The notes below the pieces were generated by a model, which did not search any database, had not been told where the DNA came from, and worked only from the letters and a program-made list of their open reading frames with translations. 35,407 bases of DNA from Meridianimarinicoccus aquatilis (lineage in GTDB: Bacteria > Pseudomonadota > Alphaproteobacteria > Rhodobacterales > Rhodobacteraceae). How positions within the stretch are numbered: the stretch's first letter is position 1; each line of letters opens with the position of its first letter. The stretch is taken from contig NZ_SMZO01000036.1 of NCBI RefSeq assembly GCF_004358675.1, positions 1 to 35,407 of the forward strand, read 5' to 3'. Of the stretch, positions 16,178 to 25,452 are shown one piece after another. Made by a program: the position numbers and the translations under genes.

Positions 16178-16642
16178 ATGGCCTTTTCACCTGAAAACCA
16201 GCAACGCACCACGATGGACGATGCCAAGGTCCCGACCTTTCTGGTCAAGACGATGTTCGGGATGGTGCTGCTGTGTCTGACTATGGTCACGGCACACACG
16301 CTGCTGGATCGTCCTCTTGTCGCGACACCGCCGACCGTTCCAGCTGCACAGGAACGGGTACTTTATCTGGACGGAACGATGGGCGGGGCGGCCACCGTCA
16401 GCGCCCAAGACGGCACAGTGATAGCCGATCTCTCCTCGGAAGAGGGCGGCTTTGTTGCCGGGATCTGGCGTGTGCTACAGCGCGAACGCGCGAAATTCGG
16501 GGTCGCAAGCGACGGCCCGGTCACGCTGGTGCGCGGCACCAATGGCCGGTTGTCGCTTTACGATCCTTCAACCAATTGGCGCGCCGACCTGATGGGGTTT
16601 GGCGCGGGCAATGCCAGAACCTTCGCCAGGCTTCTGGACTGA
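16178..16642 (+). CDS. puhC: Photosynthetic complex assembly protein PuhC
   Basis: PuhC contributes to organisation of the reaction centre-LH1 core. From ATG 16178 the protein has 154 residues. A short cytoplasmic N-terminus is followed by one membrane helix (about 23-42, VKTMFGMVLLCLTMVTAHTL). The periplasmic domain follows, with FVAGIWRVLQRERAKFG and TNGRLSLYDPSTNWRADLMG, both typical of PuhC. AGGAAC lies upstream of the start. The frame is open for 61 more codons upstream inside puhB, which is not family-like. The gene is 11 nt after puhB. Confidence 0.92.
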   Translation: MAFSPENQQRTTMDDAKVPTFLVKTMFGMVLLCLTMVTAHTLLDRPLVATPPTVPAAQERVLYLDGTMGGAATVSAQDGTVIADLSSEEGGFVAGIWRVLQRERAKFGVASDGPVTLVRGTNGRLSLYDPSTNWRADLMGFGAGNARTFARLLD

Positions 16643-16666
16643 CGCCACGCATCGGGAGGGAACCCC

Positions 16667-16963
16667 ATGGGACTACTGACAAAAGAGGTTGAACGCGCAC
16701 CCTGCACGGTCGAGATCAGCCACAAATTCGAAAGCCTGCACGCGCATGTCCGTTTTGACAACGGCGCCGTCATTTACCCAGGCGACGAAGTGAAAGTGCA
16801 CGGACCGGAGATCATGGCCCCGTTTGGCGAAATCGTCAGCGAACAGCGCGAGGCCACGATCTTTCGTGCCAGCAAACTCGAACGCCTCTGGACCCGCCTC
16901 ACAGGCGACTTCGAGGTGATGGAACTTTGCGAATTTTCCTTCAGCGACGAGGTGACACTATGA
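16667..16963 (+). CDS. Photosynthesis-cluster-associated small protein, function unknown
   Basis: This 98-residue soluble protein has GGGAGG upstream, lies 24 nt after puhC and overlaps acsF in ATGA, so it is a real operon member. An ORF of this size sits between puhC and acsF in other alphaproteobacterial photosynthesis clusters as far as I recall, but I know no assigned function. It is rich in predicted beta strand (CTVEISHKFESLHAHVRF, then YPGDEVKVHGPEIM) and then has a charged helix (RASKLERLWTRLTGDFE). It has two cysteines (13 and 88) and no membrane segment or signal peptide. Coupling to acsF makes a helper role in the cyclase step or in complex assembly plausible, by inference only. 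Confidence 0.8.
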   Translation: MGLLTKEVERAPCTVEISHKFESLHAHVRFDNGAVIYPGDEVKVHGPEIMAPFGEIVSEQREATIFRASKLERLWTRLTGDFEVMELCEFSFSDEVTL

Positions 16964-18075
16964 ACATGCACACAGCAGATGCCGTCACCGCCGAAGAAAG
17001 CATCGCAATTCAGGAACAGCAGGCGAAGTTTGACAGCGAAGCGGCCACCGCCGTCGCCATGCAGGACACATTGCTAACACCGCGCTTTTACACCACCGAT
17101 TTCGACGAACTGGACGCGATCGACGTGTCTTCCGTGCGCGAGGACTGGGATAAGCTGATCGCGCAGATGGTCAGTGACCCGAATAAGGGGCATTTCAAGA
17201 AGAACGCAGATTGGGACACCGTCGACTGGGATGGGATGGACCCGGTTTTACGCAAAGAATTCATCGACTTTCTGATTTCGTCCTGCACCGCCGAGTTTTC
17301 AGGCTGCGTTCTGTATAAGGAAATGAAGCGACGCGGCTCAAACAAGGACATCACGCAACTTTTCCAGCTGATGGCCCGCGATGAGGCGCGCCATGCCGGA
17401 TTTATCAACGACGCTCTGCGCGAAGCCGGGGTGGCGGTAAACCTCGGTTTCTTGACGCAGAAGAAGAAGTACACCTACTTCCGGCCTAAATTCATCTACT
17501 ATGCGACCTATCTGTCAGAAAAGATTGGATATGCCCGCTATATCACGATCTTCCGCCATCTTCAGGAACACCCGGAGCATCGCTTTCACCCGATCTTCAA
17601 ATGGTTCGAGGAATGGTGCAACGATGAGTTCAGCCATGGCGAAGCCTTTGCGCTGCTGATGAAGACCGACCCCAAGCTGACTTCGGGCGTCAACGTATGG
17701 TGGATCAAGTTCTTCCTGACGGCGGTCTATTCCACGATGCATGTGCGCGACCATCAGCGCCCCGCGTTTCATACCGCGCTTGGGGTGGATACAGACTGGT
17801 ACGGCCACGCGGTATTCACCAAGACGTCGCAACTGACAAAGCAGATCTTTCCGATCACGCTGGACATCGACCACACCCGTTGGGCACGCGGTCTCAAGCG
17901 TTTGCAGGATGCCAATCTGGATATCGCCGCAGGCAAGGCGCGCGGTGGGATCTCCGGCTGGATGACGAAGACATGGGGATCGGCGCGAGCGGCGTTTGCC
18001 TTTGTATCGCTCTACACGATACCGTCAGTTCCAAACGCCGTTCCAGCGTCACCCCGGCTTGAGCCTGCATACTGA
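16960..18075 (+). CDS. acsF: Mg-protoporphyrin IX monomethyl ester oxidative cyclase AcsF
   Basis: AcsF is the di-iron, O2-dependent cyclase that builds the fifth ring of the macrocycle. ATG at 16960 (ATGA overlap) gives 371 residues. Carboxylate/His ligands typical of di-iron proteins are visible: Glu112 (TAEFSG), E142-x-x-H145 (ARDEARHAGF) and E223-x-x-H226 (NDEFSHGEAF). Conserved WDGMDP, LISSCTAEFSGCVLYKE and MHVRDHQRPAFH also fit. The oxygen-dependent enzyme points to an aerobic phototroph. No bchE (anaerobic cyclase) is in the window. puhE starts 2 nt after the stop. Confidence 0.97.
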   Translation: MNMHTADAVTAEESIAIQEQQAKFDSEAATAVAMQDTLLTPRFYTTDFDELDAIDVSSVREDWDKLIAQMVSDPNKGHFKKNADWDTVDWDGMDPVLRKEFIDFLISSCTAEFSGCVLYKEMKRRGSNKDITQLFQLMARDEARHAGFINDALREAGVAVNLGFLTQKKKYTYFRPKFIYYATYLSEKIGYARYITIFRHLQEHPEHRFHPIFKWFEEWCNDEFSHGEAFALLMKTDPKLTSGVNVWWIKFFLTAVYSTMHVRDHQRPAFHTALGVDTDWYGHAVFTKTSQLTKQIFPITLDIDHTRWARGLKRLQDANLDIAAGKARGGISGWMTKTWGSARAAFAFVSLYTIPSVPNAVPASPRLEPAY

Positions 18076-18076
18076 T

Positions 18077-18892
18077 ATGCTGGCCAATCCTTGGATCGCG
18101 GCACTCGTTGCCCTGTTCGTCTGGTGGTTCTCCACCGGGGCGATCTTGGCGGCCGTGAAGTGGTCTGACCGGCACGGGCGGCGCGCGCGATTTTGGTGCG
18201 CGCTTGCTGGGCTGCCGGTGCTTGGTCTTGGCATCTGGGGCTATTCCGTCACGCTGGACCAAACCGGGCTCGGCGGCGTTTATGGCGGGTTCCTCGCAGC
18301 ATTGGCGATTTGGGGATGGATCGAACTTGCCTTTTTGACGGGGATGATCACCGGACCCAATGTGCATCCCTGCCCCGCAATTGTGCCGGAATGGGAACGG
18401 TTCGTGCGCGCCTGGGGGACCATTGCACATCACGAAGTTCTCTTGGTCACGGCGCTGGTATCGCTGATCTGGACAGGCCATGACGCCGAAAACACAACGG
18501 GACTTTGGACCTTTGTCGTGCTGTTCTTTGCGCGCATCTCGGCCAAACTGAACTTGTTCCTGGGCGTACCCAAGATCAACACTGAATTCCTGCCAGGAGC
18601 ATTGTCACATCTGCCCAGCCATTTTCGCAATGCACGCCTGAACTGGCTTTTTCCGTTGTCCATCACCGCGCTCAGCTTTGCTGCTGCATGTTGGCTGGAA
18701 CGACTTTACAGCGTTCCCGGTCCGGCTGCTTCGGTTGGGTTTGCCCTGCTGGCAGCACTGACATTACTGGCGCTGCTTGAACACTGGCTCATGGTTCTGC
18801 CATTGCCCGACGAAAAACTCTGGCGCTGGATGCTTCCCGCCCCGGAACCCAAACAAAAAGACTTGAGGCCGGAGGACGCCCATGGACTATGA
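18077..18892 (+). CDS. puhE: Photosynthetic complex assembly protein PuhE (DUF3623)
   Basis: PuhE is an integral membrane protein implicated in photosynthetic complex formation and bacteriochlorophyll control. From ATG 18077 it has 271 residues with about seven hydrophobic helices. Family-typical sequences are [52 protein letters not shown] and [18 protein letters not shown]. No clear ribosome binding site precedes the start, which suggests coupling to acsF, ending 1 nt earlier. An upstream in-frame start inside acsF adds non-hydrophobic sequence and is not preferred. The 3' end overlaps hemA by 11 nt. Confidence 0.93.
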   Translation: MLANPWIAALVALFVWWFSTGAILAAVKWSDRHGRRARFWCALAGLPVLGLGIWGYSVTLDQTGLGGVYGGFLAALAIWGWIELAFLTGMITGPNVHPCPAIVPEWERFVRAWGTIAHHEVLLVTALVSLIWTGHDAENTTGLWTFVVLFFARISAKLNLFLGVPKINTEFLPGALSHLPSHFRNARLNWLFPLSITALSFAAACWLERLYSVPGPAASVGFALLAALTLLALLEHWLMVLPLPDEKLWRWMLPAPEPKQKDLRPEDAHGL

Positions 18893-20096
18893 CACTCTGT
18901 TCAACAATCAACTGGACGCCCTGAAAGAAGAAGGGAACTACCGCGTGTTCGCAGAACTGGAGCGGCGCTGCGGCGACTTCCCCCGCGCGGCGTGCCATGA
19001 CGGGGCCAGTCCCGACGAAGTGACCGTGTGGTGTTCCAACGACTATCTGGGCATGGGCCAGCATCCGGACGTGCGCGACGCGATGAAAACCGCCATCGAT
19101 CAAACCGGCGCCGGCGCCGGAGGTACGCGCAACATTTCCGGCACCACCCACGAGCATTGCCTGCTTGAGGCGGAGCTGGCCGATCTACATGGCAAGGACG
19201 CGGCGCTGCTGTTCACGTCGGGCTATGTTTCCAACTGGGCGGCCCTGTCCACCCTTGGCGCACGCCTTCCAAATGCTGTGATCTTGTCTGATGCACTTAA
19301 CCACGCGTCGATGATCGAAGGCATTCGCCATTCGCGTGCCGACAAGCAGCTTTGGAAACATAACGACCCGGAAGACCTTGATCGCAAGCTTTCGGCCCTG
19401 CCGGAAGGGTCCACGCCCATCGTTGCGTTTGAAAGCGTCTATTCCATGGATGGTGACATTTGCCCAATGCAAGAGATCGTCGAAGTTGCCGAGAAACACG
19501 GAGCGATGACATATCTCGACGAAGTTCACGCCGTTGGCCTTTACGGGCCGCGCGGCGGCGGCATTTCGGAACGCGAAGGGCTTTCTGACCGGATCACGCT
19601 CATCGAAGGCACGCTTGGCAAGGCGTTTGGCGTGATGGGCGGGTACATCACCGGCTCTGCGCCGCTGTGCGACTTTATCCGTTCCTTTGCATCAGGCTTC
19701 ATCTTCACAACCGCATTGCCCCCCGCCGTGGCAGCCGGGGCACGCGCATCAATTGCGCATCTGAAAACCAGTCAAATGGAACGCGCTCGTCAAAGGCGGC
19801 AAGTGGCACGGCTGCGTGCGCGGCTTGAAGCCGTGGGTATTCCGCATCTCGACAATCCCAGCCATATCATCCCGGTGATGATCAAGGATCCTGTTAAGTG
19901 CCGACAGATTGCAGATATTCTCATGCAGGATTTCGGGATCTATGTGCAGCCAATCAACTATCCAACCGTTCCCAAAGGGACCGAGCGTCTTCGCTTCACA
20001 CCGGGGCCGCTGCATACGGATGCGGATATTGATCATCTTGTCGGTGCCCTGAACACGCTTTGGCAACAATGCGGTATCGCACGCGCCGTCGCCTGA
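18882..20096 (+). CDS. hemA: 5-aminolevulinate synthase HemA
   Basis: The pyridoxal-phosphate enzyme condenses glycine and succinyl-CoA to 5-aminolevulinate, the committed tetrapyrrole precursor in alphaproteobacteria. The 404-residue protein is complete. It shows [40 protein letters not shown] and [17 protein letters not shown]. The PLP Schiff-base lysine is Lys247 in [14 protein letters not shown] precedes the ATG inside puhE. It is the last gene of the superoperon, so precursor supply is tied to pigment and reaction-centre synthesis. A hairpin terminator follows 12 nt after the stop. Confidence 0.97.
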   Translation: MDYDTLFNNQLDALKEEGNYRVFAELERRCGDFPRAACHDGASPDEVTVWCSNDYLGMGQHPDVRDAMKTAIDQTGAGAGGTRNISGTTHEHCLLEAELADLHGKDAALLFTSGYVSNWAALSTLGARLPNAVILSDALNHASMIEGIRHSRADKQLWKHNDPEDLDRKLSALPEGSTPIVAFESVYSMDGDICPMQEIVEVAEKHGAMTYLDEVHAVGLYGPRGGGISEREGLSDRITLIEGTLGKAFGVMGGYITGSAPLCDFIRSFASGFIFTTALPPAVAAGARASIAHLKTSQMERARQRRQVARLRARLEAVGIPHLDNPSHIIPVMIKDPVKCRQIADILMQDFGIYVQPINYPTVPKGTERLRFTPGPLHTDADIDHLVGALNTLWQQCGIARAVA

Positions 20097-20108
20097 TCTG
20101 CAGCTCAG

Positions 20109-20140
20109 AACGACCGCGTCTGCAAGCGGCGCGGTCGTTT
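20109..20140 (+). terminator. Hairpin terminator after hemA
   Basis: AACGACCGCG (20109-20118) and CGCGGTCGTT (20130-20139) form a perfect 10-bp stem with an 11-nt loop, followed by a short T run. It marks the 3' end of the bchF-hemA superoperon. Confidence 0.8.
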
Positions 20141-20182
20141 AACGTTTGCAACTTGGTATTTTACCACGCTTCTAAAAACGTT

Positions 20183-20193
20183 GGGGGGGGGGG
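20183..20193. repeat. G11 homopolymer
   Basis: An uninterrupted run of eleven G lies between the hemA terminator and the transposase remnant. No gene spans it. Such runs are prone to slippage and to sequencing error. Confidence 0.9.
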
Positions 20194-20205
20194 CGGCTGT
20201 TATGG

Positions 20206-20336
20206 TCAGTCCGCCACGATCGTCAGTAGCTTTGTCAGATTGCATACCGCCATGATCATCGTGACCTTCGCGGCGACAAAGGTGACGGCGCGGCGAAGCG
20301 TTTTCGTGCCCCGGCGATATCTTTGCCGATGCGGTC
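20206..20336 (-). pseudogene. Frameshifted C-terminal remnant of a transposase (probable)
   Basis: On the minus strand a short segment reads DRIGKDIAGARKRF. After a 1-nt shift near 20290 it continues RRAVTFVAAKVTMIMAVC, followed by NLTKLLTIVAD and a stop at 20206. The pattern of an Arg-rich stretch followed by VTFVAAKVTMIMAVCNLTKLL resembles the C-terminal tail of DDE transposases of the IS5/IS1182 kind, in which related tails end with an Asn followed by hydrophobic residues. No start, catalytic domain or terminal repeats remain. This is a resemblance judged by eye. Confidence 0.35.
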
Positions 20337-20661
20337 AAGACATTATATCGCTTCACCATCGGCACTGCCGATTTCCAGAGTTTGCTGGCCGAGCGGAGCT
20401 TCATCGTCGGTCACGCCGCTATCGCCTCGGTTCAGCAACCTATCGTGACGCTCGGAGCGACGCGTTTGTACTCTGTACTGGTATGCCCTCAAGATGACTG
20501 CCTGAACGATGCAAAACGCGTCTGCACAAACGCCAATCAATGACTTGGCGATGGCCTTTGCAAAGCAGCTTTCGGTCGAAGCCTCAATTTGAATGCAATC
20601 AGACGCAGCCACCGATTACGGAGGCAATCAACAGAAGCTTGGTCATCAATAGGAAGGGAAA
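20337..20661. other. Intergenic stretch without recognisable gene
   Basis: Between the transposase remnant and tRNA-Val I see no supported ORF, RNA gene or terminator. It may be further decayed mobile-element sequence; short open frames exist on both strands but none has family-like sequence or a convincing start. Confidence 0.6.
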
Positions 20662-20737
<76 letters not shown>

Positions 20738-20909
20738 ACGACGCGCGGTCTACCTAAAGCGTTCACGGGGCGCAAGCCAGTTGTGCACCTCTTTTATCAT
20801 TCTTCGCCATTTTCATTTGCAGCCCCATGAAACCCACGGGCGGCGCCCTTGCCGATGATTGACTCGGCAGCGGTTCCAGCACCTCATGAAACAACCCTGA
20901 GGAGCACCA

Positions 20910-21794
20910 ATGAAACCCCTTGCCTTGTGCCTATGCCTTTTCGCCCTGCCCGTCTCTTCGCACGCTGAAAGCCGTATCGCCGTCATGTCCGCGTTCCAGC
21001 CGGAATGGCAGCTATTGAAATCGCAAGTCACCAATATGGAAAGTACCGCAATCAACGGCACTGAGTTCATCACCGGAACGTTGGCCGGAAAACCGGTTGT
21101 CATGTTTTTATCAGGGATCTCAATGGTCAATGCCGCGATGACCACCCAACTTGCGCTGGACCGGTTCGATATTGATACTATCGTCTTTTCAGGCATTGCC
21201 GGCGGCGTAGACCCGTCGTTGTCAGTCGGAGATGTGGTGGTCGCAGCGCAATGGGGGCAATATCTCGATTCCATCTTTGGGCGTGCGCGTGGTGAGGATT
21301 TTGTCATTCCGCCATGGATGGACACCGAGTTTCCGGGCTTTGGCATGATGTACGCGCGCAACCAACAGGTCGCCTCGTCCCGTCAGGCTGAGCCAGAAAC
21401 GCGTTTCTGGTTTCCTGTGGACGCCGCCCTGTTGAGTGTTGCGCAAGAGTTGCCCGGTACAGTTGAACTGGCCAAGTGCGATCCGGCTGGCACCTGCTTG
21501 TCCCGGTCCCCGCAAATGGTGATCGGTGGCAACGGAGTGTCAGGAGCGGCTTTCGTCGATAATGCGGCCTTTCGTGCTTATGCATTTGAGACGTTCGGCG
21601 CACGGGTTCTGGACATGGAAAGCGCGGCAGTGGCTCATGTCGCTTATGCCAATCAAGTTCCCTTCATCGCGTTCAGATCTCTGTCAGACCTGGCCGGTGG
21701 TGGCGAACAAGCAAACGAATTGCCAACGTTTTTCGGACTAGCGGCACAGAACGCAGCTACGGTCGTCACGGAGTTCTTGGCGCGGCTTGAATGA
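20910..21794 (+). CDS. Secreted MTA/SAH nucleosidase-like protein (phosphorylase superfamily)
   Basis: The 294-residue protein begins with a signal peptide (MKPLALCLCLFALPVSSHA, probable cleavage after residue 19) and then aligns by eye with 5'-methylthioadenosine/S-adenosylhomocysteine nucleosidase. Catalytic features of that family are visible: Glu32 (SAFQPEWQLL), the SGIAGGVDPSLSVGDVVV loop (94-111), DMES with Met236/Glu237, and Asp260 in SLSDLAGG. An extra segment of roughly 40-50 residues (about 117-203) with Cys190 and Cys196 is not in the cytoplasmic enzyme. The putative substrate would be a nucleoside in the periplasm. GAGGAG precedes the start by 7 nt. Neighbours give no pathway hint. 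Lipoprotein sorting is unlikely because no lipobox is seen. Confidence 0.85.
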   Translation: MKPLALCLCLFALPVSSHAESRIAVMSAFQPEWQLLKSQVTNMESTAINGTEFITGTLAGKPVVMFLSGISMVNAAMTTQLALDRFDIDTIVFSGIAGGVDPSLSVGDVVVAAQWGQYLDSIFGRARGEDFVIPPWMDTEFPGFGMMYARNQQVASSRQAEPETRFWFPVDAALLSVAQELPGTVELAKCDPAGTCLSRSPQMVIGGNGVSGAAFVDNAAFRAYAFETFGARVLDMESAAVAHVAYANQVPFIAFRSLSDLAGGGEQANELPTFFGLAAQNAATVVTEFLARLE

Positions 21795-22135
21795 CGCACA
21801 TGCCCCGCATTCGAAGTATGAAAAATTGTTTGCAGAGGTGACTTTAACCCCTGACATCTTCTATGCGCACAAAGCGCTTTGTTCTATTCGCCGCACAACT
21901 TTGCACATCGCAACCCGTGACCACGCACGACACCTTCACCGTTCACACTGAAACCATGCGCCCAATTAATCACCGCGAGAGCGGTCCTGTATCGGACTCC
22001 CCCACCATGACTATTTTGGAACCAACGTCGCCAGCACTGACAAGGCTTGCGCATGTATTGATGATGGAACGAGTGCAACACCGGGTCGCAGATACAGTTA
22101 GCGTCGTGCACGGAAAGGCGGGACTTCGCCGCGCG
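21795..22135. other. Intergenic stretch without recognisable gene
   Basis: This 341-bp gap separates the nucleosidase from the convergent LysR gene. A 101-codon frame at 21863-22168 exists but overlaps the 3' end of the LysR gene. It has no family resemblance or clear ribosome binding site, so I do not call it. No convincing terminator was found. Confidence 0.6.
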
Positions 22136-23077
22136 TTAGCCAGCGATCTGTTTCTCATCTTTCATTGATTTTCCCCAAAGTTGCTGCTCCGAAAGCTGTT
22201 TGATCAAAAAATCCATAAAACACCTTACTTTCGGCGTGAGTACGTTTGATTTGGGATAGATGAGCCAGAGGACCGACTGATCGTTCAATGCCCACTCTGG
22301 CAGGACCCGCACCAGTGAGCCAGCGGCGAGGTCATGGGCGACGCTCCATAGAGAGTTTATGGAAATACCCATCCCGCTCAGCGTCGCAAGACGTTGGGAC
22401 GTCCCATCATCCAGCACAGTTCGCGTAATCATCTCTTTGGGGATCAGCCGTGCATTTTCACCGTCCCGATGCACGATCTCACGAGGGCTCATATCAGACC
22501 ATGCGAGAAATCGGTGACCGCCCAGATCCTTGGGTGAGTTCGGTACACCGAACTGATCAAGATAAGACGGCGCGGCGCAGAGCACGCGCGTGTCGTCTGC
22601 CAGTTTCCGGCCCAAGAGACTGCTGTCTTTCAACGGCGCGTTGCGCAGGGCAAGGTCAAAACTGCCGTCGATAATATCGAACCGTGTGTCCGACAGCCTG
22701 AGATCCAATGTGATATCGGGGTAGAGGCTTTGAAAGACGGGCAACAACGGAATGATGTGCAGCTGGGCGAAACTGCTCGGGGCTGCAAATCGCAAGATGC
22801 CGCTTGGGTTGTGTGCATCCTTCCCCAACACGGCCAGCCCAGCTTCTGCCTGTGCAATGATATCTCTGGCATAAGGAAGGAACGCAGCACCGTCCTGACT
22901 AAGCGACACTTTCCGTGTCGTGCGGTGGAGCAGTTCAACGCTCAACTCATTCTCAAGCTTTGCCAACCGATTGCTGGACATTGCAGGAGCGAGGCCAAGC
23001 TCTCGCCCTGCGGCCGTGATATTCAACCGCTCGGCGGCGGCCACGAAAAGACGAAGTGCCTCAATATCCATGCCCAT
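22136..23077 (-). CDS. LysR-family transcriptional regulator
   Basis: The 313-residue protein (309-311 if a downstream ATG such as 23071 is used) has the usual LysR N-terminal winged helix-turn-helix: LRLFVAAAERLNITAAGREL, then APAMSSNRLAKLENELSVEL. A C-terminal substrate-binding domain follows (ILRFAAPSSFAQLHIIPLL; LRLSDTRFDIIDGSFDLALR), as in the CrbS/AaeR-type group that controls nearby oxidoreductases. It is divergent from the MDR gene at 23178, with 100 bp between starts, the classical layout for a LysR regulator acting on its neighbour. The inducer is unknown. No single operator could be assigned with confidence. Confidence 0.93.
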   Translation of the reverse strand: MGMDIEALRLFVAAAERLNITAAGRELGLAPAMSSNRLAKLENELSVELLHRTTRKVSLSQDGAAFLPYARDIIAQAEAGLAVLGKDAHNPSGILRFAAPSSFAQLHIIPLLPVFQSLYPDITLDLRLSDTRFDIIDGSFDLALRNAPLKDSSLLGRKLADDTRVLCAAPSYLDQFGVPNSPKDLGGHRFLAWSDMSPREIVHRDGENARLIPKEMITRTVLDDGTSQRLATLSGMGISINSLWSVAHDLAAGSLVRVLPEWALNDQSVLWLIYPKSNVLTPKVRCFMDFLIKQLSEQQLWGKSMKDEKQIAG

Positions 23078-23177
23078 AAATTATATCAATATTCGGAATT
23101 CTAAAACCAAAATTACGTCATTTATTTAACAATCTAAGTCTGTAGGTTGCTCTTTGACACAAGCACAGGAAAAAAAC

Positions 23178-24188
23178 ATGAGAGCGATCGGTTACAAGAA
23201 TATCGGCCCAGTGGATGGCAGCGGTGCGTTGCAAATGATGGATGTACCGTCGCCCAAAGTTGGACCACACGATCTGTTGGTTGCCGTCAAGGGTATCTCG
23301 GTCAACCCTGTCGACGTCAAACTGCGCGAGGCCCGCGCGCCAGAAGATGTCTCTGGCATATTAGGATTTGACGCCGCAGGTACAGTTGTCGAAGTTGGAC
23401 CGGAAGTATCGACATATGCTGTCGGTGATGATGTATTTTACGCAGGCGATGTGACCCGAGCAGGCACCAATGCAGAATTGCATGCCGTTGATGAACGCAT
23501 CGTTGGCCGAAAACCCAACAAACTGGATTTCTCCGAAAGTGCGGGGCTTCCCCTGACATCGATCACAGCGTGGGAAATGCTGTTTGACAGTTTCCGCCTG
23601 ACCGAAAATGGCGGTGACGGCCAGTGCCTGCTTGTAATTGGCGGTGCTGGTGGGGTTGGCTCGATCCTGATCCAACTGGCAAAGACGCTGACCAAACTGA
23701 CTGTCATTGCAACGGCATCGCGCCCGGAAACCGAAGATTGGGTTCGCAAGATGGGGGCCGATTTGGTGATCAATCATCGCGATGATCTGGCTGCCCAAGT
23801 CAAACAGTTGGGCCAGACACCGACCTATGTCGCGGCCCTGACAGGAACCGACCAACATTGGCCCGCAATCGTTGAACTCATCGCGCCGCGTGGGCACATT
23901 GCCCTGATTGATGACCCCAAGTCACTCAACATCGCACCTGCCAAACCCAAAGCTCTAACGATCTCGTGGGAGTTCATGTTCACCCGATCGATGTTCCAAA
24001 CGGGCGATATCGCTGTGCAGCGCGATGTGCTCAACCGTGTATCGCAAATGATCGACGCAGGAACGCTTCAATCCACAATCACAAAATGTGCCGATGTGCT
24101 GACCGTGGAAACGCTGAGCCAAGCACACAAGCTGCAAGAAAGCGGGCGTGTAATCGGTAAGCAGGTCCTTCCCGGCCTGTCCAGTTGA
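23178..24188 (+). CDS. Zinc-type alcohol dehydrogenase-like / quinone oxidoreductase (MDR family)
   Basis: The 336-residue protein is a medium-chain dehydrogenase/reductase that probably uses NAD(P)H. It shows [31 protein letters not shown] and the nucleotide-binding [37 protein letters not shown] is typical of the zinc-binding-ADH-like subfamily that lacks catalytic zinc (no Cys/His zinc site is visible here). ATG at 23178 is preferred over TTG at 23154 because of AGGA just upstream. It is the first gene downstream of the divergent LysR regulator and is followed, after a 291-nt gap, by two further oxidoreductases. The substrate cannot be read from sequence. Confidence 0.9.
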   Translation: MRAIGYKNIGPVDGSGALQMMDVPSPKVGPHDLLVAVKGISVNPVDVKLREARAPEDVSGILGFDAAGTVVEVGPEVSTYAVGDDVFYAGDVTRAGTNAELHAVDERIVGRKPNKLDFSESAGLPLTSITAWEMLFDSFRLTENGGDGQCLLVIGGAGGVGSILIQLAKTLTKLTVIATASRPETEDWVRKMGADLVINHRDDLAAQVKQLGQTPTYVAALTGTDQHWPAIVELIAPRGHIALIDDPKSLNIAPAKPKALTISWEFMFTRSMFQTGDIAVQRDVLNRVSQMIDAGTLQSTITKCADVLTVETLSQAHKLQESGRVIGKQVLPGLSS

Positions 24189-24479
24189 GCTTGCAAGAAG
24201 GGGAAATGCCTGGGCCCTACTCTTCAGCGATCGGCATGACCCGGACAAGCGACAACTGGTTCCCGGATTACTTTCGATCAATAGATCAACGCGTTGCAAT
24301 ACGTGGCGGACGATCCACCGCGCACACCGCAACCTACGAACAGGTGGAACATCACCCGATCTTGCAGGGCGTATCCCAAGTTCGGTCAACCATCACTACT
24401 TGATTGCAGGCCAAGACGATCTTGCCTGAACCAAATGCGCTGCCTTTGAAAGGCAGTGCGCCCCACCGGAGGTTGCCCA

Positions 24480-25451
24480 ATGCGCGACGAGACCACATCA
24501 CACTTTGCGCAGATCAATCGCGGTTTTAATACGACCTTCCAAAATGGTCGGCTTAGCCTCGGTCTTGTCGTGCCAATCGCCCAATATGAGCACACTCCAG
24601 TACCAGATATGTCGGATCATCTGGATCGTGTAAAACTGGCAGAAGCGCTTGGATTCAAAGCCGTCTGGTTGCGCGACGTGCCGTTCAACGTGCCAAGCTT
24701 TGGCGACGCAGGACAGGTTTTTGATCCGTTCACATATTTGGGATTTCTCGCTGCTCAAACCTCAGAAATTGCCCTGGGCGTATCCAGCATTATCTTGCCC
24801 TTGCGCCATCCGGCACATGTGGCAAAGGCAGGCGCGACCGTGGATGCCTTGTCTGGCGGACGACTGATCCTTGGTGTCGCCTGTGGCGACCGGCCAGAGG
24901 AATACCCGGCCATGAATGCCGACTTTAACGGCCGGGCACAGGCCTTTCGCGACAGTTTTGATTATATTCGCGCAATGGGCGAAGCCGCCCCGCAGATCAC
25001 GAATGCATTTGGTACGGTTGCCAGCCCGATTGACATGCTGCCAAAGCCAGACGGATCCAAGCTGCCACTTCTTGTAACAGGGTCAAGTCGCCAGTCCAAT
25101 GACTGGATTGCCGAAAACGGTGATGGCTGGATGACCTATCCGCGCCCTGCGGACGTTCAAAACCGTGTTCTGCAGCACTGGCGTCAAAACCTTACACGGC
25201 TTGATCAGCCCGCCAAGCCCGTGCTGCAACCGCTCTATTTTGATCTTGCCGATGACCCAGATCAGCCGCCTAGCCCGATCCATCTGGGCTTTCGATCAGG
25301 TCATCGCCCTCTCGTGCAGTATCTGAAGCAACTCGAGAACATTGGAATAAACCATGTGGCTTTGAACCTGCGGTTCAGTACCGGCCCTATTGAAACCACA
25401 CTCACACAACTTGCAGAGCACGTGCTGCCCGCATTCACCAAAGGATCATAG
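24480..25451 (+). CDS. Luciferase-like flavin-dependent oxidoreductase
   Basis: The 323-residue protein belongs to the bacterial luciferase-like monooxygenase superfamily, apparently the BA3436-type subgroup. It uses reduced FMN or F420-like flavin in related enzymes. Signs are LGLVVPIAQYEHTPVPDM near the start, EALGFKAVWLRDVPFNVP, ALGVSSIILPLRHPAHVAKA and ATVDALSGGRLILGVACGDR. LPLLVTGSSRQSNDWIAENG and INHVALNLRFS follow. ATG at 24480 has GGAGG 7 nt upstream; a GTG eight codons earlier would include the ribosome binding site. The SDR gene follows one nucleotide after the stop, so the two are cotranscribed. The substrate is unknown. Confidence 0.9.
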   Translation: MRDETTSHFAQINRGFNTTFQNGRLSLGLVVPIAQYEHTPVPDMSDHLDRVKLAEALGFKAVWLRDVPFNVPSFGDAGQVFDPFTYLGFLAAQTSEIALGVSSIILPLRHPAHVAKAGATVDALSGGRLILGVACGDRPEEYPAMNADFNGRAQAFRDSFDYIRAMGEAAPQITNAFGTVASPIDMLPKPDGSKLPLLVTGSSRQSNDWIAENGDGWMTYPRPADVQNRVLQHWRQNLTRLDQPAKPVLQPLYFDLADDPDQPPSPIHLGFRSGHRPLVQYLKQLENIGINHVALNLRFSTGPIETTLTQLAEHVLPAFTKGS

Positions 25452-25452
25452 C

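Noticed and set aside
18077-18092. Longer PuhE starting inside acsF at 17996
   Set aside because: The added 27 residues are polar and arise from overlap with the acsF coding frame. ATG 18077 leads straight into the first membrane helix.
21863-22168. 101-codon plus-strand frame between the nucleosidase and LysR genes
   Set aside because: It overlaps the LysR 3' end and has no ribosome binding site, domain or signal peptide. It is probably chance.
23154-23177. TTG start eight codons upstream for the MDR gene
   Set aside because: AGGA just before ATG 23178 fits better, and the extra residues are not family-like.
24185-24403. 72-codon frame between the MDR and flavin oxidoreductase genes
   Set aside because: It starts inside the MDR stop region and has no recognisable sequence. 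The 291-nt gap is more simply untranslated.
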